Source of the DNA: QHXW01 sp035280425
GTDB taxonomy: Bacteria; Acidobacteriota; Terriglobia; Bryobacterales; Bryobacteraceae
DNA length: 64,000 bases
Reading direction: 5' to 3'
NCBI GenBank assembly: GCA_035280425.1
Contig: DATEFW010000040.1
Coordinates: 1 to 64,000 of the forward strand
Part shown: positions 1 through 7,911 of the stretch, one piece after another
Numbering within the stretch: position 1 is the first letter of the stretch
How the letters are laid out: every line of letters starts with the position of its first letter
Notes under the pieces: generated by a model
Database searches by the model: none
What the model saw: only the letters and a program-made list of their open reading frames with translations
Told to the model about the DNA's origin: nothing
Position numbers and translations under genes: made by a program

Positions 1-590
1 GCGCCGCCGCCCTCGTTACCGCCGAACCCTGGAGCATTCGGCGTTTGCTCACCGAAGCCGCCGCGTCCACCGAATCCAAACTGCCCTGGGTTATAGTCGG
101 CTTGGGCGTTGCTTGCGAGGCCCTGGCTCAGGCTTCCGGAAATCAGGAATGCTTCATTGCTGTTTTGCGTAGCGGTCGGAGGGGCCTGCTGGGCCAGCCC
201 GGCGTTCAGTTCGCTCTGGATCTGGGAATCGAGCTGATTTGCGGCCGCTCCGTTCCGCATTCCTGCGAACTGAGCCATGCGGCCGGCCATTTGAGATGGG
301 CGCAACTGCAAAGTGAAATCGGCCACTTTCGTTTTGGAAAAGTCGATCTCTTTTTTGGCCGGCTCGAAGCCGAACATCTCAACTTCGATGGTCCAGGTCC
401 CGCCGTCGAGCTGTGGAAGCGTATAGCGGCCATCAGGACCCGTGGTGGTAACGAACTTTTTGTCACCGCTCGTAGCGGTGACGGTTGCGCCGGGAATTGT
501 CTGATTGGCCGAGCGAACCAGCCCGCTTTGCGCGTAAACCGCGGTACAAAACGTTAACCAGAGCCAAGGGATGGATTTCGCCTTCAGCAC
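1..590 (-). CDS. Secreted carboxypeptidase-regulatory-like (TonB-receptor style) protein, N-terminal part, cut by window edge
   Basis: Reading the minus strand from a GTG at 590 gives an open frame that runs off the window start (about 196 codons visible). It begins with a short basic N-terminus, a hydrophobic stretch and an Ala-x-Ala-type cleavage site before Gln (signal peptide, about 20 residues). This is followed by a beta-sandwich resembling the carboxypeptidase regulatory-like domain (pattern VRSANQTIPGATVTAT, then GPDGRYTLPQLDGG and TIEVEMFGFEPA), and then a Gly/Gln/Asn-rich stretch. In Acidobacteriota such N-termini commonly precede large TonB-dependent-receptor-like outer-membrane proteins, but the barrel would lie outside the window, so that part is inference. 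The start codon is uncertain: no clear Shine-Dalgarno is seen, and the choice rests on the signal peptide. Confidence 0.65.
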   Translation of the reverse strand, partial: MLKAKSIPWLWLTFCTAVYAQSGLVRSANQTIPGATVTATSGDKKFVTTTGPDGRYTLPQLDGGTWTIEVEMFGFEPAKKEIDFSKTKVADFTLQLRPSQMAGRMAQFAGMRNGAAANQLDSQIQSELNAGLAQQAPPTATQNSNEAFLISGSLSQGLASNAQADYNPGQFGFGGRGGFGEQTPNAPGFGGNEGGG

Positions 591-673
591 AAGGGTATTT
601 GGCGAACTTTCGCTTTCAGTTTGAATCGGCGATTGGACCGGCGTCGCGGTTACCGGCGATACGTAAAGTTTTG

Positions 674-3157
674 TCAGTCAGGATCCGAGGATGACCAGGT
701 TAACGTGACGACTTGCCGAACGAAATCCCTGCCTGGCGGAAAGTCGACGCGGAGCTTCCCCTGCGCTACGTTCGCGCCGGTCAGGTGCAATCCCGGCCGG
801 TTGATTCGCAGTGGAAGCTCGAACACCGAGCCGGCGGGCGCTTCCAAAGTCAGGGTCAGCCGGGTTGCGGCGAGCTGCTGATCGAGCACCTTCAGCTGAC
901 CTGTGGCGGAGCCCGGTTGGGGCAGCGCGTGCGGAATGCCGATCTCGACCGGAGGCAAAGGAAGTCGGATTTCGTGAACTGTGGACGCGGGCTCGCGGCA
1001 CGGCTGGCGAGCGGCGGTTTGTGGAACCAGGCACAGGATCTCAGGCTTGGCCGATTGTGCTCGAACGAGCAGGTGCTCGCCGTCACGCGTGAACGCGAGA
1101 TTCACACGCGACCGGCCAACCGGAACATTTTGCAGCGCCGCGCGATCCCAATCCGCGGGCAGATGCGGCGCGAGGCGTAACCTATGATCGAGCGCGTCCC
1201 AATCCAGGCCAAACAATCCGCGCAGAGCGGGCGTGAGCACCATGGCCGAAGACCAGGTCTGGTGCGAGCTGCTGCGCCCGAGCGGCTGGAAGAACTCGCC
1301 GGAGAGCAACTCGGTGACTGCGCCGGGATCCTGCGCGTAAGTCAGGCCGGCATTTTGCATCAGATGGGCGTAGCCGGAGAGCGGCCGGCCGGCGCGATAC
1401 TCGGCGAGCGACACCCAGCCGGTGAATAGCGGCCAGACTGAGCCCTGGTGATAGCTGATGGGATCGTAGATCGGCTCGCGGCGGCTCAGATCGCGTGTGC
1501 CCCAATCGGTTGAGAACTCATCCGACGCCCAGCGGTCGAGCATTTTTGCGGCGTTCGGCAAGGAAAGCTCACCGGTCCACCAGGCGACGGAGGGAAATAT
1601 GGTGGCTGTCTTGTCGGTCGAGCCGGCGGCGTTGCGGCTGAACGCGTAAGATTCGCGAGCGGGATCGAAGTATTCCGAAGCGAGGTGGTGGCGAATGAGT
1701 TCCGCCTGCTCGCCGGCGCGCTGCGCGAGCCCGGGATCGTGCATCAGCGACGCCAGGTGAGCCATGGCGGCGCAGGATTGCTGATCGAGCGCGGCGAGAT
1801 AAATTTCCTGATGCGGCATGCCGGGCGGCCAGGACTCGACCCATCCGGTGCCCTCGGTGTTTTCGTAGATGCCGTCGCCATCGGAATCGTGCGCGCGCGT
1901 GAACGCCCAGGCGAGCTTCACGGAATCCCAATGGTGACTGAGGAAGTCGAGATCGCCGCTTGTGCGGACATAATCATCCATGGCCATGACGTAGAGCGGC
2001 GTGGAGTCGGCGGAAGCGTAGAAATACGGCAGGGCTTTCCAATCGACCAGTTCGGCCGTTTGCGAGAACTCGTGCATGATTTTCCCGTCGGAACGCTGGC
2101 GGCGGGCGAGGAATTCGAGCGCGTTACGGCTGAGCGCAAAATCGCCGTAGCTGTGAACGGCGTAAAGGGTCCAGAGCGTATCGCGGCCGAAGAACCAGCC
2201 GAAGCCGGGGCGCGCGGAGTCGCCGGAAGAGTAGTAGCCGGCGACGAGACCGGTCTCGTCATGAAACCGCACGCGCGCTTGATCGATGGCGACCTCGGCC
2301 CACCGGAGCGAGTCATTGAAGCGGGAATCGGGCGTTTCGGCGGTCAAGCGTTCGTCGAAAAAATGCTCCCAATAGTTCCGGGTATCGGAATACAAATTCG
2401 CGATGCGAGTATTGAGCGCCGCGAGCCGATGCGGATCGCCGACGGTCATCAGGAGCGGAAAAAACAGGCCGGCGTCTTTCTGGGGATCGAACAAAAGCTT
2501 GAACTCCAACGGATAACTTTTCGGACGCTCCTGATAAGGCGGCATAACGCCGGGCACGGCGCGGGGCATGGCGACTGCGCCCGAAAAGTCGGGATTATCG
2601 GTGTGCAAAATGTAATAGCCCGTGGCGCCCTGCCGGACCCATTCCGCGTTCGGGCGGCCGAAATTCGAGGCGGGCCACATGCGCAGCATCTGCGGCTCGA
2701 AGCGGAAGGTGAGCTCGAGAGGCCGGATGGAAGCGATTTCGAACAGCACGATCGGTCCTTCGCTGTGATCGCCGCGCGGCGCGAACATGTGCTGCCGGAT
2801 GGTGAATGCGGCGTGCGAGTAGGTGATCGTCGTGCGCTCGGGGGTGACTTCGATCGACGCCGCGAACGGATTGACTTGGATGGGCACGGGATAATCGGCA
2901 AGCTCGGCGGTGATGCGAAACCCGCGCAATATCTTTACCGGAAATACCCAGACTTCGAATTCGCCATCCTGCTCGCCGAAGATGCCGCCGGTTTCGCCGG
3001 CCACAGTGAAAGGTTTTGCCGGCTCGGCGGGGCGCTCGATTCGAAGCGAAGAGCGCGGCATCGGGAAACGCGGAATGGGATGGAGCGCGGCCTCTTGTGC
3101 GAACCCGGCTACGGCGGCGAACGCCGTGCCGGCGATCAGCCAAACGCTCATGCGCAT
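674..3157 (-). CDS. Secreted six-hairpin glycoside hydrolase (amylo-alpha-1,6-glucosidase / MGH1-like)
   Basis: This is an 827-residue protein with a clear signal peptide (cleavage near AGFAQ). An N-terminal beta-sandwich is followed by an (alpha/alpha)6 barrel with the signature of glycogen-debranching-type hydrolases: GWFFGRDTLWTLYAV, LEFLARRQRSDGKIMHE, DSDGDGIYENTEGTGW and SYHQGSVWPLFTGW. The acidic residues within these motifs are the likely catalytic and substrate-binding groups. A C-terminal beta-rich domain follows. The family cleaves alpha-glucosidic or related linkages; the exact substrate cannot be read from the sequence. The signal peptide places it in the periplasm or outside the cell. 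It may be transcribed with the truncated gene 83 bases downstream on the same strand. A second Met two codons in is an alternative start. Confidence 0.82.
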   Translation of the reverse strand: MRMSVWLIAGTAFAAVAGFAQEAALHPIPRFPMPRSSLRIERPAEPAKPFTVAGETGGIFGEQDGEFEVWVFPVKILRGFRITAELADYPVPIQVNPFAASIEVTPERTTITYSHAAFTIRQHMFAPRGDHSEGPIVLFEIASIRPLELTFRFEPQMLRMWPASNFGRPNAEWVRQGATGYYILHTDNPDFSGAVAMPRAVPGVMPPYQERPKSYPLEFKLLFDPQKDAGLFFPLLMTVGDPHRLAALNTRIANLYSDTRNYWEHFFDERLTAETPDSRFNDSLRWAEVAIDQARVRFHDETGLVAGYYSSGDSARPGFGWFFGRDTLWTLYAVHSYGDFALSRNALEFLARRQRSDGKIMHEFSQTAELVDWKALPYFYASADSTPLYVMAMDDYVRTSGDLDFLSHHWDSVKLAWAFTRAHDSDGDGIYENTEGTGWVESWPPGMPHQEIYLAALDQQSCAAMAHLASLMHDPGLAQRAGEQAELIRHHLASEYFDPARESYAFSRNAAGSTDKTATIFPSVAWWTGELSLPNAAKMLDRWASDEFSTDWGTRDLSRREPIYDPISYHQGSVWPLFTGWVSLAEYRAGRPLSGYAHLMQNAGLTYAQDPGAVTELLSGEFFQPLGRSSSHQTWSSAMVLTPALRGLFGLDWDALDHRLRLAPHLPADWDRAALQNVPVGRSRVNLAFTRDGEHLLVRAQSAKPEILCLVPQTAARQPCREPASTVHEIRLPLPPVEIGIPHALPQPGSATGQLKVLDQQLAATRLTLTLEAPAGSVFELPLRINRPGLHLTGANVAQGKLRVDFPPGRDFVRQVVTLTWSSSDPD

Positions 3158-3242
3158 CTTCCGACAGCATAACGGATCGCGCGTGTACTGCCGCGCACCA
3201 TTCGGTCCGGAAGCGCGGGACGGCTGCTCATCCGGATCATCC

Positions 3243-3251
3243 TGCTAAAAT
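3243..3251 (+). promoter_or_regulatory. Extended -10 element before pheS (possible leaderless start)
   Basis: TGCTAAAAT at 3243-3251 matches an extended -10 (TGn + 5/6 of TATAAT) and lies 9 bases before the pheS ATG at 3261. No -35 of quality and no Shine-Dalgarno are seen, so transcription would begin almost at the start codon. Confidence 0.4.
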
Positions 3252-3260
3252 GTTCGATTC

Positions 3261-4283
3261 ATGCTCGATGAGCAGATCACGTCGCTTCAGAAGGACGCGC
3301 AGCGGCGCATTGCCGCGGCACGCTCGGCCGAAGAACTCGAGCCGGTGCGCGTGGAAACGCTGGGGCGCAAAGGCGCGCTCGCGCAGATCAGCAAGGAGAT
3401 GGGCAAGCTTGCGTCGGAAGACCGCGCGCGCGTCGGAAAGCTGCTGAATTCCGCCAAGCAGACGCTCGAAGAGGCTCTGGAGAAGCGGCAGCACGAGTTC
3501 GAAACGGCGGCGCTCGACGCGCGCCTGGATTCGGAATGGATCGACTTCACGATTCCGGCGCCCGGTCCGCGTCCAGGGAGTCTGCATCCGGTTACGCAGC
3601 TCCAGATGGAGATCGAAGACCTGTTTACGTCGCTCGGCTTCATGGTGCTGGACGGCCCGGAGGTCGAAACCGAATATCACAACTTCGACGCTTTGAATAT
3701 TCCGGCGGACCATCCGGCGCGCGACACGCAAGACACATTCTGGCTGACGGATGGCAACGTGTTGCGCACGCACACATCGCCCGTGCAGGTGCGCGGCATG
3801 GAGCGTTTTTCGCCGCCGCTGCGGATGATCGCGCCGGGCCGGGCATTTCGCAACGAAAATATCGACGCATCGCACGAGCACACGTTTTACCAGGTCGAGG
3901 GCATGATGATCGACCGCGAAGTTTCGGTGGCGCACCTGATCTACTTCATGAAGACGCTACTGACGGAAATTTTTCATCGCGAAGTCACAGTTCGGCTGCG
4001 GCCCGGGTTTTTTCCATTCGTCGAGCCGGGCTTCGAGCTGGACATCCGCTGTCTCATTTGCGGCGGCACGGGTTGTCCGGTGTGCAAGCAGAGCGGCTGG
4101 GTGGAGCTGCTGCCGTGCGGCCTGGTAAATCCGAATGTGCTGCGCATCAGCGGCCTCAATCCAGATACCTGGAACGGCTTCGCTTTCGGGCTGGGCCTCA
4201 CAAGGCTGGTGATGATGCGTTATGGAATCGATGATATCCGGCTGCTGCAGAGCGGCGACCTGAGATTTCTCCAACAATTTTGA
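3261..4283 (+). CDS. pheS: Phenylalanyl-tRNA synthetase alpha subunit
   Basis: PheS is the catalytic subunit of the (alpha-beta)2 enzyme that charges tRNA-Phe in the cytoplasm. At 340 residues it has the usual length. The N-terminal coiled coil (about 1-85) binds tRNA. The class II catalytic core shows motif 2 (FRNENIDASHEHTFYQVEG) and motif 3 (GFAFGLGLTRLVMMRYGIDDIR). A CxxC-containing insertion (CLICGGTGCPVCKQ, about residues 258-271) is seen in a subset of bacterial PheS. It is followed by pheT 33 bases downstream, the standard gene order. The ATG sits 9 bases after a -10-like element. Confidence 0.97.
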   Translation: MLDEQITSLQKDAQRRIAAARSAEELEPVRVETLGRKGALAQISKEMGKLASEDRARVGKLLNSAKQTLEEALEKRQHEFETAALDARLDSEWIDFTIPAPGPRPGSLHPVTQLQMEIEDLFTSLGFMVLDGPEVETEYHNFDALNIPADHPARDTQDTFWLTDGNVLRTHTSPVQVRGMERFSPPLRMIAPGRAFRNENIDASHEHTFYQVEGMMIDREVSVAHLIYFMKTLLTEIFHREVTVRLRPGFFPFVEPGFELDIRCLICGGTGCPVCKQSGWVELLPCGLVNPNVLRISGLNPDTWNGFAFGLGLTRLVMMRYGIDDIRLLQSGDLRFLQQF

Positions 4284-4316
4284 TGCAAGCCGTAGAAACC
4301 GGGAGACGCTGAGAAT

Positions 4317-6620
4317 TTGAAATTTTCCTACAACTGGTTACGGGATTACGTGGAGGGCCTCGACGTTGCGCCCGCCAAGCTCGAGAGCCTGATCACGATG
4401 AAGACCGCGGAGTGCGAGGGCATCGAGCCGGCGGGCGCGCTGCTGGCCGAGGCTTGCACGGCGCGCATTGAAGCGGTCGAGCCGATTCCGGGCTCGCACA
4501 ACGTGAAGGCGCGCGTGGATACCGGGCGGTATGGCGTCAAAACGGTGGTCTGCGGCGCGCCCAATTGCCGGGCCGGCATGATCAGCGCGTATGTGCCGGT
4601 CGGGAAGAAAACGATTCAAGGCATCGAGAGCGACGGCATGCTGGCGAGCGGCGCGGAGCTGGGGATCAATCGGGACGCCGCGGGAATTATCGAGCTCGAC
4701 GGAGCGCCCGGCGCGCCGGTCTCCGGCTGCTCGCCGGACCACGTTATCGAGATCGATAACAAATCCATCACGCACCGGCCGGATTTGTGGGGACATTTCG
4801 GGATGGCGCGCGAGGTGGCCGCCATTACGCACGGCAACCTGCGCGACCCGGTGAAGGCGAACCTGATCCCCGCGGGCGAAGCGCGGGTGAAAATTGCTAT
4901 CGAAGACCTGGAACTTTGCCCGCGTTACAGCGCGCTGGTTTTTGAGAATGTCACGGTAGGGCCGTCGCCATTGTGGATGCAGTACCGGCTGAGCGCCATC
5001 GGGTTGAACCCCATCAACAACATTGTGGACCTGACCAATTACCTGATGGCGGAGCTGGCGCAGCCGATGCATGCGTTCGACCGCGATCTGCTTTCAGGCG
5101 ATAGGATTTACGTCCGCTCGGCGCGCGCGGGCGAGTGCATTCAGGCGCTCAACGAGGAGCATTACGAACTGAAGCCCAGCAATCTGGTGATAGCGGATGG
5201 CTCCGGCGCGATCGCGATTGCGGGCGTGATCGGCGGGCTTACGAGCGCGATTTCCTCGAAGACGAAGAACATCGTGTTCGAAAGCGCCAATTTTCAGGCG
5301 ACGAGCGTCCGGCGCACTTCGGTCGATCTCAAGCTGCGCACGGACGCTTCGATGCGGTTTGAAAAATCGCAGGATCCGGTCAACACGGTGCGGGCATTAG
5401 CGCGTGCGGTCGAGCTGATGAAGGAAATTTCGCCGGGAGCGCGCCTGGCGGGCGGGTTGGCCGATCAGAAGAAGGAGTTCGCCGAGCCGCCCGAAATCGA
5501 GCTGCCGCTCGACTGGACGATCCGCAAACTGGGGCGCAGCGTTTCAGCGGACGAGGTGCGCGATATTCTGGAGCGGCTCGAGTTCGGCGTGCGGGAGTCT
5601 ACGCCGCGCGTCTTTACCGTGAGGGTGCCTTCGTGGCGCGCGACCAAGGATATTTCCGAAAAGGACGATCTGGTTGAAGAAGTCGGGCGCATGATCGGCT
5701 ATGATTCGATCGAGCCCGCGCCGCCGGCGGTTTTCCCGACGGTTCCGCCTAAGGATGAAACCCGCGCATTGCATCGCGCGGCGCGTCAGATGTTCACGGC
5801 GCAGGGTTTCACCGAGGTCTACAACTATTCGTTCGTCACCGAAGAGCTGGCGCAGAAATTCGGATTTGCCATCGAGGACCACGTGCGCGTGGCTAACCCG
5901 ATCGCGGCCGATCAGAGCCTGATGCGCGTTTCGCTCATTCCCGGCATCTACCGGAACATTTTGGAAAACCGGAAATATTTCGATCAATTCCGGCTTTTCG
6001 AGATTGGACGCGAGATCCACAAGCAACCAAAAACTCTACCGCTCGAAATTCCGCACGTGGCCGCTGCCTTGTACAACAAAGAGGCAGCGCAAACCGATCT
6101 TTTCGAATTGAAGCGCGTGGCCGATTGTTTTCTCAAGGGCGCGAGTGTGTGCCCCGCGCGGCCCCGCGCCTTCGAACATCCGGCCCGCGCGGCGGATGTG
6201 ATCTGGCAGGGCGAGCGTGTGGGGCGGCTGTTTGAATTGCATCCGTCATTTGTGGAAGGCCGCGCATCGCTGCTGGATCTCGATCTGGCGCTAATTGAGA
6301 AGCTGCGGCCGGCGGAAAAGCGCTACACGCCGCTGCGGCGGTTTCCATCCAGCCAGTTCGATCTTTCGGTGGTCGCCGGAGAGCGGGAACTGGTGGCGGA
6401 GATTGAAGCGAAGGTCGCGGGATTCGCGGGTGACCTGCTCGAATCGGTCGAATTCGTGCGGCAATATTCCGGGCCGCCGCTCGCGGAAAACACCAAGAGC
6501 GTTTCTTTTCGTCTCACGGTCGGGTCGGCGGAGCGGACGCTATCTTCCGAAGAGGCCGGCGCCATCCGCGCGCGCATCATCGAAGGCATGCGCGGTCTGG
6601 GCTACGAGATGCGACTGTGA
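4317..6620 (+). CDS. pheT: Phenylalanyl-tRNA synthetase beta subunit
   Basis: PheT is the large subunit of phenylalanyl-tRNA synthetase, 767 residues, carrying the editing (B3/B4) and anticodon-binding functions. It begins at a TTG codon giving MKFSYNWLRDYV, the standard PheT N-terminus; a GGGAG lies 11 bases upstream. Domains in order: EMAP-type tRNA-binding fold (about 40-150), B3/B4 editing domain with HRPDLWGHFGMAREVA and the NNIVDLTNY motif, B5 domain (about 390-465), catalytic-like core, and a C-terminal FDX-ACB anticodon-binding domain (about 675-767). Its stop overlaps the next gene's GTG by 4 bases (GTGA), implying translational coupling. Confidence 0.96.
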   Translation: MKFSYNWLRDYVEGLDVAPAKLESLITMKTAECEGIEPAGALLAEACTARIEAVEPIPGSHNVKARVDTGRYGVKTVVCGAPNCRAGMISAYVPVGKKTIQGIESDGMLASGAELGINRDAAGIIELDGAPGAPVSGCSPDHVIEIDNKSITHRPDLWGHFGMAREVAAITHGNLRDPVKANLIPAGEARVKIAIEDLELCPRYSALVFENVTVGPSPLWMQYRLSAIGLNPINNIVDLTNYLMAELAQPMHAFDRDLLSGDRIYVRSARAGECIQALNEEHYELKPSNLVIADGSGAIAIAGVIGGLTSAISSKTKNIVFESANFQATSVRRTSVDLKLRTDASMRFEKSQDPVNTVRALARAVELMKEISPGARLAGGLADQKKEFAEPPEIELPLDWTIRKLGRSVSADEVRDILERLEFGVRESTPRVFTVRVPSWRATKDISEKDDLVEEVGRMIGYDSIEPAPPAVFPTVPPKDETRALHRAARQMFTAQGFTEVYNYSFVTEELAQKFGFAIEDHVRVANPIAADQSLMRVSLIPGIYRNILENRKYFDQFRLFEIGREIHKQPKTLPLEIPHVAAALYNKEAAQTDLFELKRVADCFLKGASVCPARPRAFEHPARAADVIWQGERVGRLFELHPSFVEGRASLLDLDLALIEKLRPAEKRYTPLRRFPSSQFDLSVVAGERELVAEIEAKVAGFAGDLLESVEFVRQYSGPPLAENTKSVSFRLTVGSAERTLSSEEAGAIRARIIEGMRGLGYEMRL

Positions 6621-7060
6621 GCACGGCGCGCGCCAGCCGCGGCGGATGGGTGGATCGAAAGAAGCAGCGCGTCTGCCGCCGGTGTAATAGCGCAATTCCT
6701 AAGGGCCGTTTCACGTTCTGTTCCGCCGAGTGCGTTCACGAATGGCGCCTGCGTACCGACCCCGGCTACTTGCGCGAGCAGGTGTTCGCACGGGATCGTG
6801 GCTTATGCGCTCTCTGCGGCGCCGACACCGAAGCGCTGCGGAAGGAATTCCGCAAGCTCGATTATCGGGCGCGCCGCCACTTTCTGAAAGAATGGAAATT
6901 GCAAGAAGGCTGGCGCCGCAGCCTCTGGGACGCGGACCACATCATCCCGGTGGCGGAAGGCGGCGGCGAATGCGATCTTTCCAACATGCGCACGCTTTGC
7001 CTGGAGTGCCACCGCGAAAGCACCCGAGAGCTGCGCCGGCGATTGAGCCAGCACGCATGA
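6617..7060 (+). CDS. HNH endonuclease-fold protein with N-terminal zinc knuckle
   Basis: This 147-residue protein is embedded between pheT and folP with 4-base overlaps at both ends. It has an N-terminal CxxC...C...C cluster (Cys20, 23, 35, 39) and an HNH nuclease core: CxxC at 64-67, DADHI at 105-109 (His108), Asn123, and CxxCH at 128-132. Together these form the two zinc ribbons and the beta-beta-alpha metal site of HNH enzymes. The family cuts DNA, but the target here is unknown. It is a stand-alone ORF with normal GC content and no mobile-element boundaries, and it looks like a resident of the operon, perhaps a repair or housekeeping nuclease (inference). The start is GTG. Confidence 0.82.
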   Translation: MSTARASRGGWVDRKKQRVCRRCNSAIPKGRFTFCSAECVHEWRLRTDPGYLREQVFARDRGLCALCGADTEALRKEFRKLDYRARRHFLKEWKLQEGWRRSLWDADHIIPVAEGGGECDLSNMRTLCLECHRESTRELRRRLSQHA

Positions 7061-7905
7061 CGCGCCGCCCGTATCTGTGGAAACTGAAGGCGCGCGAGCT
7101 TAAGCTGGGCGAGCGCACGCTGATCATGGGCGTGCTCAACGTAACCCCGGATTCCTTTTCCGACGGCGGAAAATTCTTGGATCCGGACCGGGCTTTCGCG
7201 CGCGCGATCGAGCTCGAAGAGCAGGGCGCGGACATTATCGACATCGGCGCCGAGTCGACCAAGCCTGGGTCCGCCCGCATCTCTGCCGCCGAGGAGATCC
7301 GCCGCTTGATTCCAGTGCTCAAGCGGCTGCGGGGAAAGCTCACGGTGCCGATCTCCGTCGATACTTACAAATCCGAAGTGGCCTCGCTGGCGATCGAGCA
7401 CGGCGCGGAGATCATCAACGATCCAAGCGGCCTGACATTCGATCCGACGCTTGCCAAAACAGCCGTCCAATTCGATGCCGGCCTGATCCTCAACCACATG
7501 CGCGGGCGGCCCGAGACCTGGTCCAAGCTTCCGCCCTTGCGCGACGTCATGGGCACGATCGTACGCGAGCTCGAAGCTACCGTGAACCGCGCCCGAGGAG
7601 CGGGCGTGGAGCGCGCGCGCATGGTCATCGACCCGGGCATCGGATTCGGCAAGCGGAAGGAGCAGAACTCGGAAATCCTGGCGAAGTTGGGCGATCTGGC
7701 GCGCTTGGAATTGCCGGTGCTGGTCGGCCCATCGCGCAAATCGTTTTTGGCGCAGCAGAGTGAAGAGCAGACCCGGTTTGCGACGGCCGCTGCGGTAACG
7801 GCGTCGATTTTAGGCGGCGCTCACGTGGTTCGCGTGCACGACGTTGCCGAGATGCGGCCGGTGGTAGAGGTCGCCGATGACGTGCTGAGCCGCATGGCGG
7901 ACTAG
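7057..7905 (+). CDS. folP: Dihydropteroate synthase
   Basis: FolP condenses p-aminobenzoate with 6-hydroxymethyl-dihydropterin pyrophosphate in folate synthesis (cytoplasm) and is the target of sulfonamides. The protein is 282 residues with a TIM barrel and family hallmarks: MGVLNVTPDSFSDGG (about 23-37), DIGAESTKPGS, ISVDTYKSEV, IINDPSGL, DPGIGFGKRKEQN and GPSRKSF near the end. Its ATG overlaps the HNH stop (ATGA), so it is the last gene of a pheS-pheT-HNH-folP run. It converges on the czcA-like gene with only 6 bases between stops. Confidence 0.95.
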   Translation: MTRRPYLWKLKARELKLGERTLIMGVLNVTPDSFSDGGKFLDPDRAFARAIELEEQGADIIDIGAESTKPGSARISAAEEIRRLIPVLKRLRGKLTVPISVDTYKSEVASLAIEHGAEIINDPSGLTFDPTLAKTAVQFDAGLILNHMRGRPETWSKLPPLRDVMGTIVRELEATVNRARGAGVERARMVIDPGIGFGKRKEQNSEILAKLGDLARLELPVLVGPSRKSFLAQQSEEQTRFATAAAVTASILGGAHVVRVHDVAEMRPVVEVADDVLSRMAD

Positions 7906-7911
7906 CCGCCT

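Noticed and set aside
1685..3172. Long plus-strand open frame (495 codons) over the glycosidase gene
   Set aside because: Antisense shadow of a gene with clear signal peptide and family motifs; the translation has no recognisable domain.
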